Assembly: GCA_965225895.1 (NCBI GenBank)
Contig: CBDDBR010000011.1
Span: 1,364,001-1,428,000, forward strand
Source: Endobugula sp965225895
GTDB taxonomy: Bacteria; Pseudomonadota; Gammaproteobacteria; Pseudomonadales; Cellvibrionaceae
Length of the DNA: 64,000 nucleotides
Direction: 5' to 3'
Part shown: positions 45,117 to 56,200 of the stretch, piece after piece
How positions within the stretch are numbered: the stretch's first letter is position 1
Layout of the letters: every line of letters begins with the position of its first letter
Notes under the pieces: generated by a model
Told to the model about the DNA's origin: nothing
Databases searched by the model: none
What the model saw: the letters and a program-made list of their open reading frames with translations, nothing else
Program-made: the position numbers and the translations under genes

Positions 45117-45734
45117 CTATTTATCTGACGCACGGTCACCGTGTAAAGCATCCACCAGCTTGACTGATTCCTGCTCCATCACTACTACTAAACTGTCTAT
45201 TTTACGTAAAAAATAACGGTGCATAATCATCGCTGGTATCGCAACACACAAACCCGCTGCAGTGGTAATAAGAGCTTCTGAGATACCACCAGCTAAGGCA
45301 CCAGCATTACCTGTGCCTTCTAGTTCAATCGAAATAAAAACTTTAATCATACCCAGTACCGTACCTAGCAAGCCTAATAAAGGCGACACGGCGGCAATAG
45401 TACCTAACGCACCCACATAACGCTCCATCGCATGAATCACTTGGCTGGCAGCTTCTTCGATACTGTCTTTCATCACTTCGCGGCTCACTTGCGCATTACT
45501 CAAACCTGCGGCAAGAATACGCCCTAGTTCTGAGCTCTTGCGTAATTCACGCAATCGTTCCGCATTAATTTGATTGTTTTGCACCCATGTCCACACTTGA
45601 GCGAGTTGTTGCTTAGGGGCTATTTTATTCGCATTTAACGTCCATAACCGTTCCACCGAGATAGCCACTACAGCGATTGAACATAAAATGATTGGCCACA
45701 TTAACCAACCGCCCGCTACAATAATATTTTCCAC
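45117..45734 (-). CDS. exbB: ExbB/TolQ-family proton channel protein
   Basis: A 205-aa protein with three membrane segments (5-25, about 105-130, 150-172). The MotA/TolQ/ExbB core shows LGTIAAVSPLLGLLGTVLGM and ISEALITTAAGLCVAIPAMI. It is the partner of ExbD and the first gene of the run exbB-exbD-lpxK-kdsB-phosphatase-murB-alkB. Confidence 0.95.
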   Translation of the reverse strand: MENIIVAGGWLMWPIILCSIAVVAISVERLWTLNANKIAPKQQLAQVWTWVQNNQINAERLRELRKSSELGRILAAGLSNAQVSREVMKDSIEEAASQVIHAMERYVGALGTIAAVSPLLGLLGTVLGMIKVFISIELEGTGNAGALAGGISEALITTAAGLCVAIPAMIMHRYFLRKIDSLVVVMEQESVKLVDALHGDRASDK

Positions 45735-45876
45735 AACGATGCCTACTCCATCAAAAATAACTACAGTTACGCAAACGCGTTAACCCATAAAAAGATTGAA
45801 TGCGGGCACTCTATCATATTAAGAGGCACTCTAAAACGCACACAACCGCAAAACTCATCGGTATTACATGCCCACA

Positions 45877-46359
45877 TTATGCAAGAATAATCGTGTCTTT
45901 TACCTGCTGTAAAAGAGACTCAATGTGATCCACTGACGCCCCTTTTTCTGACCAATACACACCCACACTATGCTGGGTCACTTCAATACCCACTATGTGT
46001 GAATCGGCCTGTTGAATGTATTGCTGTAATCCTTCATGCATACGACTTGGCGCAGGGGGTTTGCTGCTATCCCAATCCCACTGACCTGAAAAGTGCATTT
46101 CATGAGTAAACGATTGATGTATCAACAACCATTCATCGTAGGGGGTATCACTTGTTGGTAGCGAAAGGCTGTATACCGCCAAGTCTTGTTTGCCTGAGGC
46201 TAATTGCAATGACGCCAAACGCACGCGAATGCCTTTTTGTGCTGCGACTTGGCGCAATTCAGTTAAACGGCGATCTCGCTTGCTAGGCTGCAACATAGCA
46301 ACAGGCCCTACAACCATAGCAATAGTCACAATAATAATGGCAATAACCCAGATACTCAT
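45877..46359 (-). CDS. Membrane-anchored hypothetical protein following uup
   Basis: A 160-aa protein with one N-terminal membrane helix (WVIAIIIVTIAMVVGPVAML), then a soluble domain with conserved-looking aromatic residues (FSGQWDWDSSKPPAPS). The family is unknown to me. It overlaps the uup stop by 4 bp (ATGA), so it is cotranslated with it. Confidence 0.7.
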   Translation of the reverse strand: MSIWVIAIIIVTIAMVVGPVAMLQPSKRDRRLTELRQVAAQKGIRVRLASLQLASGKQDLAVYSLSLPTSDTPYDEWLLIHQSFTHEMHFSGQWDWDSSKPPAPSRMHEGLQQYIQQADSHIVGIEVTQHSVGVYWSEKGASVDHIESLLQQVKDTIILA

Positions 46360-48254
46360 GTGTTTTCTAACTCTTCCCAGCGCTCATATAATGCATCCAA
46401 ACTTGCCTGCTGTTTTGCCAAGTCTGCCAATGTTGCACTCACCGTATCAGCATCTAACTGATAAAAGCTAGCATCTGCCATTGTGGTATTAATCGCCTCA
46501 ACTACTTGCTCTTGCTTTGCAATTTTCTCAGGAAGTTTATCCAACTCTTGCTGTAGTTTATAGCTAAGTTTTTTAACGGGCGGCGTGACTGCAACAGGCG
46601 TCGAAGCAACCGTAGCAGGTGCGTCACTGGATTTTTTAGACGATGTTTTAGAAACACGTTTTTGTGCGAATTGTTGTTGCCAATAGCTGTACCCGCCTAC
46701 ATAGCTTGTGACTTGACCCTCATCTTCAAAAGCAATGACATTAGTCACAACATTATCTAAAAATTCACGGTCATGGCTCACCAACAAAATAGTACCTTGG
46801 TAGTCCAATAAGCGTTCTTCTAACAATTCTAAGGTTTCTACATCCAAGTCATTCGTCGGCTCATCGAGTACCAATAAATTACTTGGCTGGCTAAATAGTT
46901 TGGCTAACAAGATGCGATTACGCTCACCACCCGACAAAGTACGTACCGCTGTACGTGCTCGTTCACCCGTAAACATAAAGTCTTTTAAGTAACTAATAAT
47001 ATGCATATCGCGGCCATTAATCGTAATGGATTCTCGACCACCCGCAATATTATCAATAGCATTTTTATCGAGATCTAATTGATTACGTTGCTGGTCGAAA
47101 TAAGCCACCGACAATTTAGTGCCTTGTTTTGCCGTACCTTTAGAGGGCGACAACTGATCGAGCATTAACTGTAATAACGTACTTTTACCCGTACCATTTT
47201 TACCAATAATACCAATGCGATCGCCACGTAAAATACGTGCAGAAAAATCATCAATAATCCAATCGTCACGTTCAGGCCAACGAAAACTCACATTCTCTAG
47301 CTCAAAAACAAGTTTGCCTGACGACTCACCTTTATCGATAACAAATTTTGATTTACCTTGCACTTCTCGGCGCTGTTGACGTTCGTTGCGCATTTTTTCT
47401 AGTTGACGTACGCGCCCTTCATTACGTGTGCGACGGGCTTTAATACCTTGACGAATCCATACTTCCTCTTCTGCTAAACGCTTATCAAACAAGGCATTAT
47501 GTCGCGCCTCTTCTTCTAAGCGCTTTTCTTTGCCCGCAATAAAATCATGATAAGTGCCGTTATAAAACCATAATAAACCACGATCTAATTCAGCAATACG
47601 GTTGCCTAATTGTTGTAATAAACGTCTATCGTGACTAATCACAACCAAAGCACCATTAAATGCTGCTAATTGCTGTTCTAGCCATTCGATACTTTCAATA
47701 TCAAGATGGTTTGTTGGTTCATCTAAGAGCAGTAGTTCGGGTTCAATCACTAATGCTTTAGCCAGTAGTACACGACGGCGCCAACCACCTGATAACGACC
47801 CCATAGTGACATCGGGTTCTAAATCAAAACGTGATAATGTGGCATCAATACGCTGCTGTAGCAACCAACCATCTTGTGACTCAATGGTATGCTGTAATTT
47901 AGCGAGAGCATCTAACGCCGCCTCATCAAAGGCTGTCATTGATAATTCACGATACTGTGTCAAACAATGGCCTAATTCTGCATACGCAGAGGCAACCACT
48001 TCATACACCGTCAGCTCGTCCGCAGTAGGAAGGTCTTGCTCTAAATAGGCCATTTTAAGACCTTGTCGGCGCCATATGCTGCCGCCGTCGGGTTTTACAT
48101 CACCCATCATCAATTTAAGTAACGTAGATTTACCCGTACCGTTACGTCCAACAAGACAAATTTTTTGCCCTTTTTGAATGGACAAATCTACTTTATCCAT
48201 TAATACTTGTTCACCATAATGTAGTGAACATTGATCGAATTTAATGAGTTCCAT
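46356..48254 (-). CDS. uup: ABC-F ATPase Uup
   Basis: A 632-aa soluble protein with two ABC cassettes. The first has GRNGTGKSTLLKLM (36-49), the LSGGW signature and LLLLDEPTNHLD. The second has GKNGTGKSTLLQLM near 354, LSGGERNRILLAKLF and LVLDEPTNDLD. A charged linker joins them, and a C-terminal coiled coil from about 565 is the Uup mark. ABC-F proteins act on ribosomes or DNA structures; Uup limits precise excision of transposons in E. coli. It is divergent from slt. Confidence 0.96.
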   Translation of the reverse strand: MELIKFDQCSLHYGEQVLMDKVDLSIQKGQKICLVGRNGTGKSTLLKLMMGDVKPDGGSIWRRQGLKMAYLEQDLPTADELTVYEVVASAYAELGHCLTQYRELSMTAFDEAALDALAKLQHTIESQDGWLLQQRIDATLSRFDLEPDVTMGSLSGGWRRRVLLAKALVIEPELLLLDEPTNHLDIESIEWLEQQLAAFNGALVVISHDRRLLQQLGNRIAELDRGLLWFYNGTYHDFIAGKEKRLEEEARHNALFDKRLAEEEVWIRQGIKARRTRNEGRVRQLEKMRNERQQRREVQGKSKFVIDKGESSGKLVFELENVSFRWPERDDWIIDDFSARILRGDRIGIIGKNGTGKSTLLQLMLDQLSPSKGTAKQGTKLSVAYFDQQRNQLDLDKNAIDNIAGGRESITINGRDMHIISYLKDFMFTGERARTAVRTLSGGERNRILLAKLFSQPSNLLVLDEPTNDLDVETLELLEERLLDYQGTILLVSHDREFLDNVVTNVIAFEDEGQVTSYVGGYSYWQQQFAQKRVSKTSSKKSSDAPATVASTPVAVTPPVKKLSYKLQQELDKLPEKIAKQEQVVEAINTTMADASFYQLDADTVSATLADLAKQQASLDALYERWEELENT

Positions 48255-48477
48255 ATTGAGTCAATATTACCGCTAGAGATAAAAGAAACAACCTGTTACA
48301 TTACTGTAAACTGTTGTTATATATAATTATAAAAAGTATTGGCTGCTACATAGTTAACAACACTTGTCTTACTCAAAAATGCACCGCAATCATGCAGAGT
48401 AATCGACAACCAAGCACAAGGCAGGCGCCATCATCGCTTTGTTAAAATAGCCCGTACAACAATGGTAAAGGAACCCT

Positions 48478-50511
48478 ATGCTTATCGCTTTACTCAAAAC
48501 CACTGTTATTGCATTACTGGTCGTCAATAACGCGTTAGCGGCAGAACAGCTACCTGCAAATGATGAGGTCAATACACAGCAACGTCAGCTATATCTTGCT
48601 GCCAAGCAGGCCATGAAAAAAAACGATGTGCGCCAATATCAACAACTCAAAGCACAGCTCACACATTATCCCCTCTACCCCTATTTAGAATATTCAGAAA
48701 TTAGCAAAAAGCTCAGTACGTATGTCGCCAAATACAAACACAACAAACGCCATTCTAAAAGTGAATATCAGGCACTAAGTCAAAATATTGATGACTTTCT
48801 AAGCCGCCAAGACAATACCTATTTAGGTTCGCGACTATTAAGTAAGTGGTTAACCCATTTAGCCGCAACAAAAAACTGGCGGGATTATAAACGTTATTAT
48901 CAACCATATGTTAAAAAAACCACATTGGCTTGTTTTAATATTGAAGCCACGATTCATCATCGCGCACCTTTTCCCAACAAAGCCATTGAAGCGCTTTGGC
49001 TCAATAAAAAATCACAACCCGATGCCTGTAACCCCATCTTTCAACAATGGGAACGTAAAGGGTATTTAACACAAGATCTATTATGGCAACGACATAAACT
49101 CGCGGTAGATAGTAAAAATTACAACCTAGCGAGTTATTTACACCGTAAAATGAAACCATCAACACAGTATTTAGCCAGCCTATATACTCGTATTCACAAG
49201 CACCCCGCACGTATCAAAGGGGCAAAAGAGCTATCATCACCACTCTCAAAGGCAGATTCTGCAACACGTAAAAAACTTAAAGATATTACCTACAATGGCC
49301 TTTATCGTTACGCCTATAGTGAACCTGTCGCAAGTATTGCCTTATTGAACAAGCTCAATGCCTCATATGGTTTTAGCACTGACGAGCTAGCCACGCTGAA
49401 AAACCGCATTGCTTCACGTCTACTGAGCAAAAAACATATTAACGAAGCCATTGATGTTCTCAATACCATTCCTACAGAACAACAAAATAGCAATATAGAG
49501 AAACTATTGCGTGTATTTTTAGCGCAGCAACAATGGGCTAACATTGCACACTGGATTGACAAGCTCCCCTCAGAAGAGGCTGCATCAGACCGCTGGAAAT
49601 ACTGGAAGGCGCGCGCCCTAGAAGAATTACAAAAAACAAAGCAAACCACTCAATACGCAGACACAATTAATACACTGTATCGCGACCTTTCTGGCTCACG
49701 CAGCTTTTATGGATTTTTATCTGCCGACAAACTTAATACACAATATCAACTTGTTGATAAGCCAGCGCCGATTGATTTAGACACCATAAAAAAAATACGT
49801 TTGTCACCTGGTATGCAGCGCGCCAAAGAATTATTTTTACTAAACGAAATGCACCTTGCTCGCACCGAATGGCGCTATAGCATTAGAGGATTTAATCGAG
49901 AAGAACATGTCGCATCAGGACAATTAGCGCACTTATGGGGTTGGAATCGAAAAGCAATTGAATCAATGGCTAAAGCTTCATATTGGGATGATTTAACTAT
50001 TCGCTTCCCAATTGTGCACGATGATATTATCCATAATAAAGCGAAGAAAAATAATATTCCTACATCATTAGTTTTTTCTATTGCTCGGCAGGAAAGCGCA
50101 TGGGAGTTTGATGCTCAATCACGTGTTGGCGCACGAGGTCTTATGCAAATTATGCCCGCCACCGCCAAGCAAACTGCACAGCGCGCAAAACTACCGTATG
50201 CCAAGCACAAGCTTTTTGATCCCGAATACAACATTACGTTAGGCAGTCATTATATTAGTGGCTTACTCAAGCGCCACAATAATAATCGCGCACTGGCTAT
50301 TGCCTCTTATAATGCTGGACCACACCGAGTGAAGCAGTGGCTTGCCAGAACAGAGGCTTCACTGCCTATCGATGCTTGGATAGAGGTTATTCCCTTTAAA
50401 GAGACACGAAAATACGTACAAAACGTATTATCTTATGAGGTTATCTACAATTATCGCCAAGGTAAAACATCAAATTTATTAACCTTGGCCGAAGCCAACA
50501 CGGCGCTATAA
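48478..50511 (+). CDS. slt: Soluble lytic murein transglycosylase
   Basis: A 677-aa periplasmic enzyme. The signal peptide ends at NNALA-AEQ (residue about 21). A long helical superhelix (U and L domains) covers about 30-500. The C-terminal SLT domain has the catalytic glutamate in ARQESAWEFDAQSRVGARG (about 533), LMQIMPATAK and NITLGSHYISGLL, ending with AIASYNAGPHRVKQW. It cleaves glycan strands to anhydromuropeptides. Confidence 0.96.
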   Translation: MLIALLKTTVIALLVVNNALAAEQLPANDEVNTQQRQLYLAAKQAMKKNDVRQYQQLKAQLTHYPLYPYLEYSEISKKLSTYVAKYKHNKRHSKSEYQALSQNIDDFLSRQDNTYLGSRLLSKWLTHLAATKNWRDYKRYYQPYVKKTTLACFNIEATIHHRAPFPNKAIEALWLNKKSQPDACNPIFQQWERKGYLTQDLLWQRHKLAVDSKNYNLASYLHRKMKPSTQYLASLYTRIHKHPARIKGAKELSSPLSKADSATRKKLKDITYNGLYRYAYSEPVASIALLNKLNASYGFSTDELATLKNRIASRLLSKKHINEAIDVLNTIPTEQQNSNIEKLLRVFLAQQQWANIAHWIDKLPSEEAASDRWKYWKARALEELQKTKQTTQYADTINTLYRDLSGSRSFYGFLSADKLNTQYQLVDKPAPIDLDTIKKIRLSPGMQRAKELFLLNEMHLARTEWRYSIRGFNREEHVASGQLAHLWGWNRKAIESMAKASYWDDLTIRFPIVHDDIIHNKAKKNNIPTSLVFSIARQESAWEFDAQSRVGARGLMQIMPATAKQTAQRAKLPYAKHKLFDPEYNITLGSHYISGLLKRHNNNRALAIASYNAGPHRVKQWLARTEASLPIDAWIEVIPFKETRKYVQNVLSYEVIYNYRQGKTSNLLTLAEANTAL

Positions 50512-50518
50512 AATGACT

Positions 50519-50543
50519 GTAACGGGTATTTTATACCCGTTAC
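50519..50543. terminator. Bidirectional terminator between slt and cheV
   Basis: GTAACGGGTA and TACCCGTTAC pair over 10 bp with loop TTTTA, between convergent genes. The stem covers the cheV stop codon. T-runs are weak on both sides. Confidence 0.6.
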
Positions 50544-51484
50544 TTATCATAAACCTCACGAATACGCTCTTGCACCAAACGCGCTAATTCATCAGGTCTA
50601 AATTTAGACAAAAAGCCATTACATCCTACTTTTTCAACCATGGCTTCATTAAAGCTACCACTTAATGATGTATGCATTACAATGTGTAAATCTTTAAGTC
50701 TGTCATCATTACGAATTTCGTGAGTCATACGATAGCCATCCATTTCTGGCATTTCGGCATCGGTAATAATCATAAAGAATTTTTTACTCACATCCACACC
50801 ATCAGCCGCTAAATTTTGTAACAGCGTTAATCCCTGCAGCCCATCGTGTGCGGTTGTTACTTTTACATTGAGCCCTAAATTTTCTACGGTTTCAATAATT
50901 TGTCGTCGTGCTGTACGTGAATCATCTACCGATAAAATTTCTAGCTCTTGCCCTTGCACCATGTCATGCAGATCTTTCTCAATAATATCGTCTGATATTT
51001 GTGTGGTTGGCGGAATAATATCCGCTAGTACACGCTCAACATCTAAAATTTCTACAATCACATCATTGACGCGCGTAAACGCTGTTAAAAAATGCTCTTT
51101 ACCCGACGCCTTTGGTGGCGGCAAAATAGTCTCCCAGTTTAAATTAATAATTCTATCAACAGGCCCCACTAAGAAGCCTTGTATTGATTGATTATATTCC
51201 GTCACAATTAAATTACAGGTTTCGTCTTTTTCTAAAGGCGTACGCCCTATCGCTACATTCAAATCTATCACAGGAATGGCTCTGCCACGCAAGTACGCTG
51301 CGCCACAAATTGCAGGATGACTATGAGGCATTAAACGCAACGGCGGCACTTGAACCACCTCTTGTATCTTAAATACGTTAATTGCAAATATCTGTCTCGA
51401 TTTAAGACGGAACATTAATAGCTCTAATCGGTTTTCACCCACCAGCTTTGTTCTTGAATCGATACTTTTTAATAGATTTGACAT
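50540..51484 (-). CDS. cheV: Chemotaxis protein CheV (CheW-receiver fusion)
   Basis: A 314-aa protein. The CheW domain (about 15-165) has FAINVFKIQEVVQVPPLRLMP and GRAIPVIDL. The receiver (about 185-312) has LSVDDSRTARRQI and the phosphoacceptor aspartate in MIITDAEMPEMDGYRM, then HTSLSG and LSKFRPDEL. CheV couples receptors to CheA and is tuned by phosphorylation. No other chemotaxis gene is adjacent. Confidence 0.95.
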   Translation of the reverse strand: MSNLLKSIDSRTKLVGENRLELLMFRLKSRQIFAINVFKIQEVVQVPPLRLMPHSHPAICGAAYLRGRAIPVIDLNVAIGRTPLEKDETCNLIVTEYNQSIQGFLVGPVDRIINLNWETILPPPKASGKEHFLTAFTRVNDVIVEILDVERVLADIIPPTTQISDDIIEKDLHDMVQGQELEILSVDDSRTARRQIIETVENLGLNVKVTTAHDGLQGLTLLQNLAADGVDVSKKFFMIITDAEMPEMDGYRMTHEIRNDDRLKDLHIVMHTSLSGSFNEAMVEKVGCNGFLSKFRPDELARLVQERIREVYDK

Positions 51485-51637
51485 AGGTGTAACAGCCCTA
51501 TTTTATAAATGGTTATATTTCATTATGTAACATCTATTTTTCAGTGTAGACGATAGTTGATATAACACATGATAATTGCTCCCTTTTTTATAACATCAGC
51601 TACACTCAATACATATCAATCGCAACCTTATACTCCC

Positions 51638-52855
51638 ATGAAAAAAACACATCTTATTGCACGGCAACCTATTTGCAATGGCGCACTCAAAGTGGTTGCC
51701 TTTGAGTTACTCTATAGAATGGAAGGTAATAAAAATAACGCGGTTATTGATGACGAAGATAGTGCAACCATTGATGTACTACTTGCTGCCTACAACGACT
51801 TATCTATAACAGATGTAGTAGGCGAACAACAGGCATTTGTTAACTTCACCAGTAACATTATTATTAATAAACTGCCGCCTCTACCACCTAAACAATTAGT
51901 GATTGAGCTCTTAGAAGACCAGGAAGTCACACCTGAGCTCATTAAAGCACTTAAACAGTTACGCCATCAGGGCTATAAAATAGCCTTAGACGATTTTTGT
52001 CTAACGAAAGAAACCTTATCACTTATTGAATGCGCCGATATCATTAAAATTGATGTACTTGATCAGCCGCCTAAAAAGTGGGCCAGCTACATTCCTAAGC
52101 TCAAACAAAAAGGGATTACCATGTTGGCAGAAAAAGTAGAAAACTATGCGATATATGAAGAATGTAAAGCCATGGGCTTTGATCTTTTTCAAGGGTATTT
52201 TTTTGCCAAACCCAAAATATTGTCGGGCAAAAAAATGTCTAGCAATGAAATAGCCATACTTAACTTATTAAATGTACTCAATAGTGAAAATGCAGATTAC
52301 GATGAAATCATCCAGTTAATTTCAGCCGATATTAGCCTGAGTTATCAACTGTTACGAACAATTAATTCTGGTATGTATTCGCTTACAACTAATGTTGAGT
52401 CCGTTAGGCAAGCGGCTGTTATTCTAGGCCTTAATCATCTTAAAAACTGGATTAACTTACTCGCGCTAGGCAGCTTAGATAACCAGCCACAAGTATTAAT
52501 CACTACTGCCATGACCCGTGCTAAAATGTGTGAATCTATTGGCAAGCATATAAACCAATCCGATACGGCTGAAGAATATTTTACCGTCGGTTTATTTTCT
52601 GTTATTGATGCCTTTTTTGATACACCGCTAGAAGATTTAATTGATAAACTCTCATTAAAACAAGAAATGATTGATGCCTTATTAATACAAAAGGGAGATA
52701 TTGGCTGTAGTATACACGCAGTCATACAGCATGAGATGGGAACTATTGATGATGCGACCCTTGATTTTCTTAACCGTCACAACATTCATCAAAAAATGCT
52801 AACACAATTATATTTTGACAGCGTGCTATGGGCAGAGAACCAGCACATTCATTAA
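51638..52855 (+). CDS. EAL-HDOD signalling protein (YuxH-like)
   Basis: A 405-aa protein. The N-terminal EAL-like domain starts IARQPICNGALKVVAFELLYRM, where the EAL triplet is degenerate (FEL), and lacks several metal ligands, so cyclic-di-GMP hydrolysis is unlikely. The C-terminal HDOD domain shows LSYQLLRTINSGMYSL and SVRQAAVILGLNHLKNWINL. Such proteins act as signalling scaffolds. The ATG at 51638 fits the domain start; the frame extends upstream to 51569. Confidence 0.88.
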   Translation: MKKTHLIARQPICNGALKVVAFELLYRMEGNKNNAVIDDEDSATIDVLLAAYNDLSITDVVGEQQAFVNFTSNIIINKLPPLPPKQLVIELLEDQEVTPELIKALKQLRHQGYKIALDDFCLTKETLSLIECADIIKIDVLDQPPKKWASYIPKLKQKGITMLAEKVENYAIYEECKAMGFDLFQGYFFAKPKILSGKKMSSNEIAILNLLNVLNSENADYDEIIQLISADISLSYQLLRTINSGMYSLTTNVESVRQAAVILGLNHLKNWINLLALGSLDNQPQVLITTAMTRAKMCESIGKHINQSDTAEEYFTVGLFSVIDAFFDTPLEDLIDKLSLKQEMIDALLIQKGDIGCSIHAVIQHEMGTIDDATLDFLNRHNIHQKMLTQLYFDSVLWAENQHIH

Positions 52856-52986
52856 GATATAAATATTCTATTTATATTTTTCTACTATCTTAATCATCTT
52901 CTCTAATAACTTTTTAATCGCTTACCTTTAGCAACTTCAGGAAACAATACATACCTGTATTTATTCCAGAATTTCACTTGCTGTAT

Positions 52987-53220
52987 TTACGCTATACGAT
53001 CAATTTCAATAAATCGATTATCACTATCAAAATAAATCGCAAACGTTCCTACCACACCGTCGTGAGAAACAAACCGCTGCAAGATATTCACAGGAAAACT
53101 AATACGCCGCCCTTGATGATCAATGGCGGATACTTTTTTAGCGGCTCCTTGATAAACACGTAAATATTCATCGGCTGGTATCGTTAACGATACCAGCACT
53201 TTTTTTGATTCAGATAACAC
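52987..53220 (-). CDS. DUF2835 family protein
   Basis: A 77-aa protein with the compact family sequence: IPADEYLRVYQGAAKKVSAI, GRRISFPVNILQRFVSHDG and a final FDSDNRFIEIDRIA. Function is unknown; the family is common in gammaproteobacteria. The start is GTG with AGGA 10 bp upstream, 21 bp after gdhB. The gene contains a 24-bp perfect palindrome near its start. Confidence 0.9.
   Translation of the reverse strand: MLSESKKVLVSLTIPADEYLRVYQGAAKKVSAIDHQGRRISFPVNILQRFVSHDGVVGTFAIYFDSDNRFIEIDRIA
53174..53197. repeat. 24-bp perfect palindrome inside the DUF2835 gene
   Basis: The two halves GCTGGTATCGTT and AACGATACCAGC are exact complements with no spacer. It lies in codons 8-15. It could fold as a cruciform, bind a dimeric protein, or be chance. 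Confidence 0.6.
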
Positions 53221-53241
53221 AATGAATACACATCCTACACA

Positions 53242-56200
53242 CTAGTCACATGCTAACTTATCACAAGATTGACACACTTCAGCAAGTTCAGTGAGTTCAC
53301 GCATAGCCACAGAGAACATAGCAAAATCAGAGCCCTGCGTCGTTTGTAGTTCATGAGCAATATCACGCCAGCGTGTGACTATGACTGGGTACTCGTGCAT
53401 CCATAATTGTAAAGTCTCTTCATGGCCAAAACGATTACCTGCTAAGCGTAATAAGGCTACCGTCATGACACGTAACGATTTATCAATGTCATCAATAAAT
53501 GATTCTCTCGCCATTGCCTGCCAATAATTTTCTACTTTTACATCCGTTACAGCATGAGCAAACCAATACAAGCCCAGCTTATCACCTAGCAAGTGATGCA
53601 TTTCTACCACGCCTGGAATCGCCTGCTTGCTTTGTAAACCTGCTTCGGCAATACCTAAACCAGAGAATAAATGACCTGGCATTGACATCACATTTGCTAA
53701 ATCATGACTGAGACCTAAGCCTTCAAAATGCACACATTTGTCTTGCCATACTTGTTGTTCGGGTTCATTTAATACCGCGGGGGTTTCTTTGATCGCACTA
53801 GATACCGCGGCTTTAAATACATCAACGGTTTTTTGCAGATCCATCGAACTATGACGATTACGTAAGAACCAGCGCGTACCACGGCGCACACGACTAATCA
53901 TAGAAGATAGCAATACCAACTGATCTTGCGCGGGTACTTTATAATCCAAGGCTTCTACATTTTCTTTAAAACGTTCAAACTGAAATACATCTCGTGCAAC
54001 CACATATGCCATAGCAACTGCGGGCGCACTCTCACCTGTTGATTCCATTAAACGGTGACAAAACGTAATACCCATATTATTAACAATATCATTGGCTAAT
54101 TGTGTTGCTATAATTTCTTTACGTAAAATATGGCTATGAATATGGTGTTTATATTTATTCACCAACTTTTCTGGAAAGGCCTTTTCAACCCAAGAAGCCA
54201 AGTAAGGATTGTCAGCGATCTCATCAACCGCTAACATTTCTTTTAACTGTACTTTAACGTAACAATTAAGCACCGATAGTTCTGGGCGAGTTAAACTCTG
54301 TTGATCTGCCATACGATCAAGTAATTCTTGATCAGACGGTATAAACTCCAATTCTCGATTTAAACGACCACTTGATTCCAGTGAATTAATTAATCGTCGA
54401 TACTCATTCACCCGTGATAATGCTTCACGTTCAGATAAGCTAATAGATTGTGTTTGGTTATAATTGTTACGCAAAACCATATCTGACACAGTATTCGTCA
54501 TACTCGCCAATAAGCGATTGCGCTGCCCTTGCGATAAACTACTGTTGCTAATAATATCGTTTAATAAAATTTTAATGTTCACCTCATGGTCAGAGCAGTC
54601 GACCCCTGCGGCATTATCAATAAAGTCAGTATTACATGCGCCACCATTCATACAGAATTCAATACGACCTAATTGACTAGCGCCTAAATTGCCACCTTCA
54701 CCAAAGACTTTACAACGTAGCTGAGAACCATTGATTCGTAAGGCATCGTTCGCTTTATCACCAATATCTGCATGGGTTTCATTGCCGCCTTTCAAATAGG
54801 TGCCAATCCCTCCATTCCAAATCAGATCAACAGGTGATTTTAACAGCGCAGTAATAAGATCCGTCGGTGTTAAGCTATTTGCATCAATATCAAAACACGC
54901 TTGCATTTCTGGCGTAATCGTAATGGATTTAGCATCGCGAGAAAAAATACCGCCACCTTTCGAAATTAATTTTTGATTATAGTCTGCCCAATTGGTTCCT
55001 GGAGTGGTAAATAAGCGTTCACGCTCTTTATAGCTAACAGACGCATTAGGGGTAGGATCAATAAAAATATGCAGATGGTTAAAGGCCGCCGTTAAACAAA
55101 TATGTTTTGACATTAACATACCGTTGCCAAACACATCACCCGCCATATCGCCAACGCCTACTACGGTAAAATCTTGTTTTTGTACATCGATGCCTTTTTC
55201 TTTAAAGTGTCGCTGTACGGATACCCATGCGCCTTTAGCCGTAATACCCATCGCCTTATGGTCATAACCAACGCTTCCGCCCGAGGCAAAAGCATCACCC
55301 AACCAGTGGCCATACTCTACAGAAATTTCATTCGCTATATCAGAAAATGTCGCGGTTCCTTTATCCGCTGCAACGACTAAATACGCATCGTCTTCATCCC
55401 GTCGAACCACATTTTTGGGTGGAATAATTTTACCTTTTTCTAAATTATCCGTAACATCTAACAAGCCTTTAATAAAAGTTTGATAACAACGAATACCTTC
55501 TTTCATAAACGCATCGCGGCCATCAGACATACAGGCTTTTTTCGCCACAAAGCCACCTTTAGCGCCGTTAGGTACAATCACTGCATTTTTTACACTTTGT
55601 GCTTTCACTAGCCCTAACACTTCGGTGCGAAAATCTTCTGTTCTATCTGACCAGCGTAAACCACCACGAGCCACTTTACCGCCACGTAGATGCACCCCTT
55701 CTACACGGTTTGAGAATACAAAAATTTCATACAATGGACGCGGCTCAGGGATATCGGGGATAGACCGTGGCGACATTTTTAACGAGATATATTCTTTATA
55801 TTGGCCATCAACCTGCTGAAAATAATTGGTACGTACTGTGCCTTCGATTAGCGCGATATACTGACGTAATATACGATCATCATTTAAATTAGCCACCGTA
55901 TCTAATTCTTCGCAAACCGCATCCTTTAACTGATAATAATCGCGTTTAGATGATTGACTATCCATGCTAGGGTCAAAACGAAGATAAAATAACTCCACTA
56001 TTTTTTGGCTCAGTACAGGATAAGCCATTAATGTTTTAATAATGGCATGCTTACTAAATGGAAATGTGATTTGCTTCATGTATGCCGCATAAGCACGTAG
56101 CACACCCACATCACGCCAACTGAGTTGAGCGGATAGGACTAAGCCATTAAAAAAATCATTTTCAACCGAGCGCTGCCAAATATTGGTAAACGCATCTTCA

